Source: Phoronis australis (taxonomy: Eukaryota; Phoronida; Phoronidae). Taken from it: a stretch of DNA of 64,000 bases. Positions within the stretch are counted from its first letter, which is position 1; every line of letters starts with the position of its first letter. The notes beneath the pieces were generated by a model that was not told the DNA's origin, searched no databases, and saw nothing but the letters and a program-made list of their open reading frames with translations. Shown here one piece after another: positions 54,498-64,000 of the stretch. Where the stretch lies: positions 62,001 to 126,000 of the forward strand of contig NMRA01000712.1 of the NCBI GenBank assembly GCA_002633005.1, read 5' to 3'. Position numbers and translations under genes: made by a program.

Positions 54498-55022
54498 TTA
54501 AGAGACAAGTATATCAAACAATATCTTCAAAACACTAACAAAGACCGTCCAAAGTAATGATTCCTCACCCTCCTCATTGGGTTTATTGGTATTCACAACA
54601 GGTGGCGGTGAGATAAACGAATTCGCAATGGACTCGTAAGTATTGCTGCTAGCATCAGTCACAACCGTAATAGTATATTTGCTTTCTTCAGCTGATGGAT
54701 GACCATAAACCCCGATATAAACAGGTCGTTGAAAGTCCATTGGGATCTCAATGGCATCCTCACCGCAAGTTTCAGACTTCAGTTCATAGTCTTCAAATGT
54801 TGGATATGAGGACTTGTCGGATACGTACAAGTCAGCGTCGCCAACTGTGGTTTGTAGAATTATTGTGTACTTCTGGTCTTTACTCGTGCGAGCCAGTGTA
54901 TAGTAAGTGTAGTTGCTGCCACCTATTGTTCCATATGTGCTCATCAGAACGGTGTGAGCAAATGACTGAAGGCATTGTTGAACAAGCAACAGAAGAAACA
55001 GTGCAGCGTCTTCACACTTCAT
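54498..55022 (-). CDS. UPF0669 protein, C6orf120 homologue
   Basis: A single-exon frame of 174 residues. A signal peptide (residues about 1-22, LFLLLLVQQCLQSFAHT) leads into a beta-rich domain with YTYYTL, GDADLYVSDKSSYPTFEDYE, SETCGEDAIEIP, RPVYIGVYGHPS and a C-terminal hydrophobic SLLWTVFVSVLKILFDIL. This order is diagnostic for the UPF0669/C6orf120 family. The human member is a secreted glycosylated protein reported to affect apoptosis of CD4 T cells; the ancestral role is unknown. The domain resembles bacterial pre-peptidase C-terminal beta-sandwiches (GDADLYV motif). A splice acceptor (TTTTCCAG) 38-45 bases before the ATG implies a non-coding first exon to the right. It diverges from TMEM267. 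Confidence 0.92.
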   Translation of the reverse strand: MKCEDAALFLLLLVQQCLQSFAHTVLMSTYGTIGGSNYTYYTLARTSKDQKYTIILQTTVGDADLYVSDKSSYPTFEDYELKSETCGEDAIEIPMDFQRPVYIGVYGHPSAEESKYTITVVTDASSNTYESIANSFISPPPVVNTNKPNEEGEESLLWTVFVSVLKILFDILVS

Positions 55023-56586
55023 CTTGCACTCTGCCCACTGGCATGGACATACACATAAGGACCTGGAAAATGTTAAGTCACTGTACCAGTTGTATTACAC
55101 ATGTAATACTTCTCACCAACTCTGAGTTTGGTCAAATGCATTACGACATTTTGTAAGTATACTAAATATACAGCTTTGAGCCGTTGTGGGTAAATAAGTA
55201 ACAAACTACACTCTTCCTTGAGTAAACTAAATTATTTACAGGTGTTAAAGAAATTGGCATTCTACCATTATTTTGCTGCTAAAATTCTGGAGCAATCTTA
55301 TGCCATGAAATATAGTGACACCTATTGGCCATTTTTTTCAAAGACTCCAATTAACTGTTCTTTTTCCACGCGGTTGCATTCATGTCACAACAAATCATTG
55401 CAAATGGCATTGTTTTGATATAAGTATTTAATATTTAATACCAGCGAACCAAATTTCAGAACAAACTTTGCTGCAACAAAGCTGCCACCATCTCCTGACA
55501 GATGTCGGAAAAAGTTTAGAAATGGCACGTGCGTGTCACGAGCGCACTGTTTTTGAAACGAGGACAGACTTCTCTTTGTTACAAAAAGGCAGAGAATTAT
55601 GCAAGATAAATACATTTATTATGTTTTTCACTTAAATAGCTGCAATGGGCAGGGTGAGAGATTTTGCTTGCAACACCGCCAGATGCCAGTTGTTAGCTCA
55701 ACATGTTGATATAACTTTCACTACAAGGTGATGAGCAGAACTACTGGGCAGTGTGAAATTTCGAAGTCTATAGGAGCTTAACACCCAGTCGTGCCTATCT
55801 ATTTATTTTATACAGTTAACTGGCTGGTAAGAAAGCATCCAGGCTGTAACTTTCCATTTTCTTTTTGGGAAATGAAAACCACAGGAAACTACAAAATATA
55901 AATAGATGAGTAAAAATTAGACTATGCTGGTTTTTCAAATTTTCAAAATTGCTCAAGTAACACCGATTTTACCAACAAAAACCCAAGCCTTGATCTATTC
56001 ATGAACCAACATATCTCATATTGGTTCCTAGATTTATACTATAACTAGTTTCCAGCACAACTTATCAGCTAATTATATGCATCATCACTAACTCACAATA
56101 GAAACGGTGCCTGAAAGAATGTGGACGTAACTGGTTTTAAATTGTATGAATCGTATTTAAAGGGCACGTTCACATGTCACTAAACGAACCTTAAGTTAAG
56201 CATCTCTACCTGTAATTACCGATAAGACTGCCCCGTTACTTTCAATCAGCAGAAACTTGGTTGCTCATACTAGTGGGCAAAATTGATTCGCTCTTGTGTA
56301 CCTGTTATAAATTATAGTACCGTACTCCTCCAGGTTACAACCCATGCTCGGCTTACCGCCCACACCAGAAAATTCCAATTTCTCATTTTTAAGCACCCAT
56401 GCTCGGCTTACTGCCCACCCTCTGATTTTTTAGCTTCCCAATTTAAGTGCCCTGGGCGGTAACATGGACAAGAACGGTACATACGTAATGGCGAGTGGCT
56501 GATGAGAGTGCCTGTGTCATGGCCAGAGTCACACTGACAAACATATCTAATTATCATATCACCTTGCTGTGTATGAACTTGGAATC
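55023..56586. other. 5' side of the C6orf120 homologue, no further gene
   Basis: The untranslated first exon of the minus-strand gene should lie here or up to about 57.9 kb. Frames at 54695-55156 are antisense shadows. A GCTCGGCTTACCGCCCAC block at 56344 is repeated at 56402. Confidence 0.4.
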
Positions 56587-56707
56587 GGCACTGGTCGGAT
56601 TAGCAGTCCCTGATTGAGTAAACCAGTTTTATCCACTAAACAACAGGCCCGTTATTCAGTGATTGCCTGGTTCTCTGAATCGGGGACCACTATATCCGAC
56701 CAGTGCC
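56587..56707. mobile_element. Hairpin element, GTCCCTGATT family
   Basis: The outer arms GGCACTGGTCGGAT and ATCCGACCAGTGCC are perfect inverses. Inside, CAGTCCCTGATTGAG pairs with TCTGAATCGGGGACC. Total 121 bp. Confidence 0.8.
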
Positions 56708-56809
56708 CTTGGAATCCAGCATAATCTAAAGATTGCATATGCTTGAGCTTGGAATTCAATACTCATTAAAGCCATCAGGTGATTTTTTCAGTGTAAAGAT
56801 TTGGATAAC

Positions 56810-56938
56810 AGTGGAGTAAATGCATCCCTCTTCAAAATAGCCACTGCGAACAAGTTTCACTGAATTAAAGACATTGCCTTTATTCAATGAAACCTGGCTC
56901 TCAACAGCCATTTTCAAGAGGGACCCGTTTACTCCACT
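56810..56938. mobile_element. Hairpin element related to the GTCCCTGATT family
   Basis: The outer arms AGTGGAGTAAA and TTTACTCCACT are perfect inverses, followed inward by CATCCCTCTTCAAAATAGCC against CCATTTTCAAGAGGGACCCG, and by TTTCACTGAAT against ATTCAATGAAAC. It lies 100 bp from the previous hairpin. Confidence 0.8.
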
Positions 56939-57208
56939 TTTATTTAAGATTTGTTGTAATCATTGGCCTCATGATCACTCATTTTTTCCTTTACACAAAT
57001 ATGTGATCATGTGAATGGTAAAATGTTTGATGAATATGATTACCAAAGTCAAAGAATAGGTGAAAAAAGCCAATAAGTAGGTTAAAATTTACATTATTTT
57101 TAATAACGTGTAATTTGATTTAGTGCAGTGCGAATATTTATCAAGATCAAAGTGATTATTTGAGTGCCCTTGCAAGTTTTCTACTGTATTCCAAGTTCAC
57201 GCAATCGC

Positions 57209-57354
57209 ACGGGCAGCGCAGCACTGCCAAAAGTGAGGGTTAAAGCCCCCTAAGCCCCCTGTGGGGCACCACCTATAGACTATGTGCAGCGTAGCACTGA
57301 AAAATGAAGGGGGGGGGCTATATCCCCTCAGCCCCCTATGGTGTGCCGCCCATG
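57209..57354 (-). mobile_element. Pair of palindromic mini-elements, CATGGGCGG family
   Basis: Two copies in the minus orientation (about 57209-57276 and 57281-57354). The second ends in CCCCCTATGGTGTGCCGCCC then ATG. They lie between the C6orf120 homologue and TMEM267. Confidence 0.75.
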
Positions 57355-58283
57355 ATACGTTATCGTGAGATTAACTACACAAGCCCCAACTCTAGTCTAA
57401 CTTCTAATCTAAGTCCAAGTTCAAGCACAGCAATCTGGCAAATTACTAGCCAGCCAGCTAGCTGTACTATGATACAGCTTTGTACCAAGCCAAGGCCCAG
57501 GGGCTGCCAAGCCCAAGGCTAGCAAATTACTTATGTCACTAACACTGATCAGTTCTCAACTTACCCTCGGACAGTTGACTGTGGAATTGAGCTGAACAGC
57601 TACGCTTACTTAAGATGAGCAATACTAAGGTCTTTGTCACCTCTCAACAGGTAAGTTAAATACGGGAAATTGCGAAACACGACCAGCCAGCAGCCCAACA
57701 AAATCAAGAAATATTACACGACCTTGACCTTAAATTTAGAGCCATCTGCAGGAAGGTCTTGAAACTAAAACAAAATATGGCAGACGCTGCGTTTTTGGTC
57801 ATCGCTCATTAGTGTGTTGCTGATGATGTATAAAACCTGCTTATAACCTGAGAGGACAATTTGGCGCTGGTTTGTGTTGGGGGTATAAAACGGTTAACTC
57901 TTACCCTTTTAGCCTTGGCTTTTGCACTCTCTGTCAATGCCAATCACTCAGTGACCGTACACACCGCCAATTGATTTGACTCAGTGCGTGTGTCTGTCCT
58001 GTATTGTAGTGAGTGTAGTGTAGCATAGCACTTGCAGAGCGTCTGGAATTGAACTAAAATTTATGACTGAAGAAAGTTGACGCTTGTTAGATCAGGGTCC
58101 GATGTTGAATTTATGGTCCTGGCTGAGAAAATGATTGTTTTGTTATTCTGAGTAGCCAGATTGAGTTCAGAATTGTTCTCAGTAGAAATTGACTAACTTG
58201 TTCATATATGCGACTGGATTAAAGTGTTTTTGTGTAGCATTTTATTCTACTATATTTTTAATTGATTGTGTTTCTTTTTCAGG
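57355..58283 (+). promoter_or_regulatory. Upstream region of TMEM267
   Basis: The TMEM267 coding exon begins one base after an acceptor (TTTTTCAG ending 58282), so its first exon is non-coding and lies here, probably around 57.8-58.2 kb, where the composition becomes more GC-balanced. No core promoter element is certain. Confidence 0.3.
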
Positions 58284-61200
58284 ATGGGAGAAAATCAATT
58301 ATTTTACAGTCTCTTCCCTCTGCCCGTTCTCTTCAGTCTGACCGCCGCTGGAATCGCTCTCATTGGAGACAAAGTTGTTGGGATTATAGATGATCGCAAC
58401 AGATGGCAGCGTGCCTTGGCTGATAACGCAACCCATGCACTCATAGCATTGCTTTCTTGGGCCGCAGTGATCGACTTCGGTTTAAATAAGAAAGACATTG
58501 GAACATCAATTCTGTGTAGCGCATTGGGAAGCCTGCTAGACGTGGATCACTTTATTGCAGCTCAGTCGTCGAAGTTGGAGGTATGTTGTCATGCTGTGAA
58601 GCTGTTGACCCTCATTCATCCAAGGGGAAAGGTGCCTGTGCATAAGAGGGGAGTATTTCGGGGGGAAAATTCTACCTCTCGGTCACCACCAACAGGCCTG
58701 TAGCCAATGGGGGTTAGGGAGTTCGATTGAACCCCTCCTTCTGCAGAAAAGGCCCAGCCCCAGCCTGTTCATTAAGGTAGTAAACACTTGGACAACAACA
58801 AAATTGTTGCAGCTACTGGTACTACTAACTAAAATGACAACTAATAATTTTGAATTTGCTTCTGATTAGAAGCACTTCACGCACCTGGCCAACTTCGCGG
58901 GAGTCGGATGTTTGCGTAGATGACAGGATTGTACGGACGATTAGAGGAGGTTTTATATTATTCATCGGCATTGAACGCGCGTGGTGGCTACACCGTAGGG
59001 TAACAACGGGGTCCAGAAATAAATGTCTATACCTAACTAAGTTGTACATGTATAGTAGCGAGAGAGATCTCAAAAAGTAGTGTGGGGGGAATGCTTTAAA
59101 ATTGACCAAGAAACAAACTGCAGAAAATAGATTTGTTATCTGAATTGCTTGCTGGCATAGTACGGTAAAGTGCGGGCATTTTCAATTTTGGAATTGAAAG
59201 TGTTCGTCAAATACATGTATGTTGTTCTTCATCCAGTGTCCACTTCTATTGTGGATTGACATGCATGCGTTTACACGCCGTTGGTAAGCTCACTATAGGC
59301 ATCCCTCCTTCGTTGTTCAAAAACCACACACATTTTCTTGCTCTGAGAAAACTCCAACGAGCATGACTTTTCATATTTTGGGAGAGAAGTAGGTCTATAC
59401 CTAATAAAAATTTTGCTCAATGAAGAAAGACTTCTCTTGTCGATAGTGTCAATGGTGCACAACCTCACACTTCATACGAGCAACTAACTTGATGGAAAAG
59501 ATTTCCAAGGCTTCATGCCACTATTCCGAAGGTTCGCTGCTTCAAAGGTCCACTACTCCGAAAGTTCCCTACTTCAAATGTCCACAATTCCGAAATCAGA
59601 GCTCCTAAAGTTATTTTTTTGTCTTAAATGTGAGCAAAGCCCTAGAAGACGATTTCACATTATATCCATTCTCATTCACACCCTTCGTTGCATACATTCA
59701 CTAGTAAGAGCAGCTCTGAGGAGTGCAAAGCTCAATTGTCAGCCAGTGAAGCCTGATTCGAACCCAGGTCTCCCAAACAGGAGTTAGGACCTCAAACCAC
59801 CCAGACAGTTCATTACCCTAATGAGTTGGAACCTGGGAGTATATTTGATATTGGCCCTAGGTCGGAACTGACAAGAATAAAGTATTGTATTTATGTCCAT
59901 TAACCATTTTACTGGTATGAAAAAGTTGGATAGATCTTGATCCAATGATTACGTATGTTTACAAAAGAGCTCAGTTCCAATCACTGCCAGTCGGGATTCT
60001 TGAATCTAACTAACGTCTCATTCTCAAGCAGGGACAACATCTTAGTGGGCACGGGTTAGGGATGTAACGACCAACTGTTTTAAATTTAAGAAGACCGAAT
60101 GAGAATCTGACTTTGTGAAGACTGGCAGGGATAGGGTAGCCTACTATGTTTAATTTCGACCCCGGGCCGTGTGTGTGGCTCCGGTAGGTGAGGTTGAGAC
60201 GCAGCGGCTCTAAACTTTTGAGTCGTGCTGTGAAATGATGCAGTCATAACGAATGTATCGTGGCTGATTATTCTTCAATTTTCCTACTTCATATTCTTCT
60301 TAAAATGCAATAAAGAACTCATTTTTCCATATTGGTAAGACGTGCAGGCAATTTCTCATGCGCATGAAATGTTTTAGTATCCGGGCGTTGTTTCTGGTAT
60401 TAGTACACCACTCGGTTCGTCTAATACCGGTAACCGAAGTATCGTTTATTTTTGCATGTGAAAGTATCAAAATTACACCTGAGTTGGAAATTTTAGATCT
60501 TTTTTAGTAGTGAACCTTTGGAATAGTGGGCTGTTCCTATTTCTAACAATGTAAGCAACTTGAGTAACATGCAAAAATATAACTACGCTGTAGATAAAAA
60601 ATTGTGAAGTCATTCTCACACTTAATATTTCTGTTGGTGGAATCAGTCATTTAAGCACGTCTGATTTGAAAGTTTAGAAGAAGGAAACGCGTGAACGTCC
60701 TGGACCACATTACATCCGAATTTGAGTCCCGTTCTTTGTGAGCAACTGTCACGGCATCCTTATTTCTGGTATTACTACATGTAATTCCGTCACATCTCAG
60801 AAACGTAGAGCTGAGTGTCATCGTTGTGTATACAGATTTCCCTTCCCCCTAATTAAGCTGTGTCAAATGAGGGTCTTATTGAAAACTCCACAGTTTCAAC
60901 GTTTGCAAAATATCAAAGGTCCACCGTTCAAGAAATTTGAACCATCCCCCGCGCAATGCTGGGTACGGGCCTGATCAATAGCACCCCCATCCTGTTGCAA
61001 GCCTTCACAGGCTCTGCCTCAAGTAGCCATTGTGCTCTTTTAAATTGTCACCTGTGTGAGTTACAAGGGATTCGAACCTCGAGGGGAATTTTTCAATCAC
61101 TTGAGGGGAATTTTTGGACATTACGAGGGGAATTTAGCGCAATTTTTCAATATTTTTGTGATCGGGAAATGGGTCCGATATTTGGCCCCAATATCAAGGG

Positions 61201-62537
61201 ATTGAGGGCCCTGGATTTTGTTAGAGTGAACACAACTAATGTGAGAAATTTTCAGATAAAATGCTACTATAATTAAAGCTGCGTTTTGCCTTGTATAGCT
61301 GGCTGAAAATTGAATTAGGACCTCTTACTCTCATGAAATCTGTCTCTTAATATTCCTTTCCATGATAGGATTCACAAAGATTAGGCAAATGTTTTGCGAG
61401 AATACCCGGGTACTTACTAGCAGAACTTGAGCAAAATTGTTGCAATTGAGGTGATATGTTGGTGGAACTGGAATGTTGAATAATGAGATGGAATTTACTG
61501 ATTCTGTTCCATAAGTAAAAATTTCTCTGTGCAAGCGGATCTTGAAGGCCTTGCGTCAACGGAACGCAGCCCTCAGAAGCAGTTAGTGCCAGTGAAAAAA
61601 CGAACCCCAAAGTGCAACGAAATATGTAACTTACTATTATCAAACTTGTAATACAACGGCAGACGAAGTAGATGTCTCTACATGGGTGGCACAACTGGAT
61701 GTACAAAATGAAAATACAGAACTAAAATACAATCTAATTTGTGGTCATAACTAGCTTTCAAATTTCTGAGGTTTGGTTGTAATGCGTGTTCTCGTCAGGA
61801 ATGAAATTGAGTGCATTGAGAATGTAGCTCCTCAGCTCGCTTCTAACTATTTATGAATATGGCATAATGGTTTCAGATGATCTGTGTACTGGGCTCACCT
61901 CAGCACCTTGACTGTGCTTTTGGAACCTTAAAATATACTAATAAGTATGAACATTTAACATGGCCAAAAATGCTGCCTAAGGAGCTCTATCCTACCTCAT
62001 AGTAGAAATCTAAAATAATTAAACTCACCTTTTGTCAGAACAATTATTTTTAACATGCAAACTCTAAACACTATGTAATTCACCACTGAAATGCATAGCC
62101 AAAAAATTACACGCTCTAACATATCAGGTAGTTTGCTTAATCATACAAGCTCAGAGTGGACAATGAAACTTTAGATGAATTAACGTATCTTAAATATTTT
62201 GATTTTCTTTTTTCAGGATGCCTTGAATCTTCACCATCGGCCGCCATTCCATGCAACATCTCTCATCCTATTTGTAGCTGTGATAGTGTTTTGTGTGCAG
62301 AAACTTTCACAGCGTCTCTACAAATTACTGCCATTGTTGGTTATAGTGGCCGGACTGTCGCATCATATTCGTGATGGAACAAGACGAGGACTTTGGTTTC
62401 CACCTTTTGGCAGCACGCCCCCTATTCCCTACTGGATGTATATCGGTTGTGTTGCTGCCCTCCCTCTAGTGTTAAGATTGTTGTTATGTTATTTTTCTGC
62501 ACGGAATGCAAGTGGTGTTGAAATGGTAATTGTATGA
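58284..62537 (+). CDS. TMEM267: Transmembrane protein 267
   Basis: Two coding exons, 58284-58580 and 62217-62537, joined in phase 0; 205 residues, near the 215 of the human protein. The start MGENQLFYSLFPLPVLFSLT and the blocks DNATHALIALLSWAAV, LLDVDHFIAAQS, RPPFHATSLIL, SHHIRDGTRRGLWFPPFG and PIPYWMYI are the TMEM267 (C5orf28) signature. Four to five hydrophobic segments predict a multipass membrane protein. The His and Asp residues in THA, DVDHF, HAT and HHIRD are placed like the metal-site residues of the bacterial YdjM/DUF457 membrane hydrolases, which suggests an enzymatic origin (inference). The 3.6-kb intron holds a SINE-like fragment and other repeats. Cellular role is not established in any species known to me. 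The 3' UTR extends to an AATAAA at 63238. Confidence 0.93.
59755..59815 (-). repeat. tRNA-like SINE fragment (B-box)
   Basis: On the minus strand GGGTTCGAATC is a good polymerase III B box. About 35-45 bases before it, CTGTCTGGGTGG is a possible A box. It lies in the TMEM267 intron. Confidence 0.35.
61273..61345 (+). repeat. Dispersed repeat, GCTGCRTTTCGC family
   Basis: AAAGCTGCGTTTTGCCTTGT followed by TAGCTGGCTG, AATTAGGACC and CTTACTCTCATGAAAT, the same order as 6734-6800. It lies in the TMEM267 intron. Confidence 0.55.
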
Positions 62538-63237
62538 GCCTTTTATGATATCTTAATGTTCACAGTATGGTCACCTATACTGCATGTTTTAACTTACCAA
62601 GAGTAACATGGACTTCTTAAGTGATTAATTATCGAAGATACAGAAAAAATACTAACAGAATTATGAAAACCTGTGTACAAAATTGTCATGAATCTATTGT
62701 ATAAATGTGTCATAAAGTGTAGTTTGATAATGGACATCTGACAAGTTTGCGCATTTATCTTGGCTACTAACACAACCAATTGTACTGGGAATACAAAAGT
62801 GAAGATTCGAACAGATTTGATTTTAATTTAGTCATGCTGTTAATTAACTTTTATTCTTGGTCGGGTTATACAATTCAGGGAATTGCTTTCAAGTTTACCT
62901 GTAGCAGACATGACTTAGATTAGCCAGTTGGAAAGAACACAACTCAAGCTGATCAAAAGACACCACTATTCATTTGTCTACAAGCAAATACCGTTAATGA
63001 AATCTCCAACTGTAATTAGACATTTCCCATAACTAATTTATGTTAAGTTTATTGACTTCATGTCAGTGTCCAAAATCATGGAGGTAAAATTGCACTGTGT
63101 TATGGAATTTTACTTGGACCTGAAGATTTCACATTACTCGTGATGGATTTAAATGTGCAATACATTTTCCTCTGGTGAATAGTTTCCAGAGTGATCACCA
63201 AAGAATCGTGTCATGTTTTAAGACTTGAAAATGGCTA

Positions 63238-63243
63238 AATAAA
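63238..63243 (+). promoter_or_regulatory. Poly(A) signal of TMEM267
   Basis: AATAAA about 700 bases after the TMEM267 stop codon. Confidence 0.45.
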
Positions 63244-63322
63244 TATTTCCTATTATCAAAAACATTTCAATTATACTTTTATTATCTGAGTTAGATACAC
63301 CTAATTCTGAATACAAAGCAGC

Positions 63323-63386
63323 AGGGTACTGAATATGCATTGTGATGCTGTACTAGGGTACTGAATATGCATTGTGATGCTGTACT
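63323..63386 (+). repeat. Tandem repeat, 32 bp x 2
   Basis: AGGGTACTGAATATGCATTG begins two perfect adjacent 32-bp copies. Confidence 0.95.
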
Positions 63387-64000
63387 ATTTACTATCTAAT
63401 TTTTATTTAATCGCATACAAATGAACACTGACATTAAAACATCCGGTTTTCATAAAAGCACAGTGTCTCATGTTTGACAATTTTGAAAGAGTTATGGGAC
63501 CAATGGTTCCTTACACACATTCTGAACACATGTCCAACTATTATTTTAAGGTTGAACATATGACATAGAAAAACAATCAAAACAAGGCAACATTTGTGTT
63601 GCAAAAAGAGGTGTCTACTAATTACTTAAAGCCCCAATACACCTTTCTAAAATTTACTGAAATCGAGAACACACTTCAAAATCAGACCACTTCCGAAGAT
63701 ATTCAATTTCTACTCTACTCGGACACATGTATATTCATTGCGGCTGAAGGCTAATTAATCAAGGTTTCCACTGAAAAAATGTGACTTAGATTGTGAAAAG
63801 GTTGGTTATATGACTGAACACTAGATAAAGTTACTCAGGGGTACTCGGTGGCTTTTAGCAACTGTTTCGTGCGCCCAAGATCGATTCAAATTTGGGTTAT
63901 CTCTCGCCCGTTTCACTAGCCAGCCAAACCTGGCAGAAACTTTGATATGTGAAGACGAGAGAACATATCAACAAAGAATTCCCGAATTCAACCCTCCTTT
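63387..64000. other. Downstream spacer, no gene recognised
   Basis: AT-rich sequence with no frame or motif that can be supported. Confidence 0.4.

Overview
This is a nuclear window from an animal genome. Genes are split by introns with ordinary GT/AG borders, the proteins are metazoan (B9D2, NEK2, NDUFB1, TMEM267, a UPF0669/C6orf120 homologue and a secreted astacin with EGF, CUB and TSP1 domains), and wide AT-rich spacers hold many short inverted-repeat transposons. One 378-base run of N (28092-28469) and two single N bases (17525, 48011) point to a draft assembly. The style suits a marine invertebrate, but I cannot name a phylum or species from the sequence alone.

Layout. 1-6.4 kb: a possible orphan last exon (1214-1386), then a plus-strand gene of the CXorf65/C22orf15 type (3336-6380) with its first exon not found. 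6.4-9.9 kb: no convincing gene; a decayed reading frame and small tandem repeats. 9.9-12.2 kb: a complete three-exon B9D2 on the minus strand. 12.2-16.6 kb: a repeat-rich stretch with palindromic mini-elements and a long-terminal-inverted-repeat transposon with a perfect 9-bp target duplication. 16.6-18.1 kb: two small plus-strand membrane-protein genes, the second being NDUFB1. 19.1-26.1 kb: NEK2 on the minus strand, eight coding exons. 27-33.5 kb: an intergenic region holding the assembly gap and a tandem array with eight regularly spaced CTCF-like motifs. 33.6-34.5 kb: an intronless 323-codon gene of unknown function. 35.7-47.1 kb: a 14-exon secreted astacin metalloprotease on the minus strand. 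47.1-54.5 kb: no gene recognised. 54.5-55.0 kb: C6orf120/UPF0669 homologue on the minus strand, diverging from TMEM267 (58.3-62.5 kb, plus strand). The rest is TMEM267 3' UTR and spacer.

The genes do not form a functional operon-like unit. Two links are visible: B9D2 (ciliary transition zone) and NEK2 (centrosome and cilium) share a cellular location, and the two small genes at 16.6-18.1 kb both look like short single-pass membrane proteins in the NDUFB1 style. Exon borders were worked out by hand from splice signals and reading-frame phase; the total coding length is a multiple of three for B9D2, NEK2, TMEM267 and the astacin. Single-base errors in some borders are possible.

The most unusual things seen are: (1) eight CTCF-like motifs, all in one orientation, at about 145-160 bp spacing in a 453-bp higher-order repeat; (2) a head-to-head inverted repeat in an intron whose two arms each fold as a type I hammerhead-like ribozyme with a minimal stem III; (3) a phase-compatible pair of extra exons that would insert 52 residues inside the CUB domain of the astacin; and (4) several short palindromic element families that recur across the window, often as side-by-side pairs.
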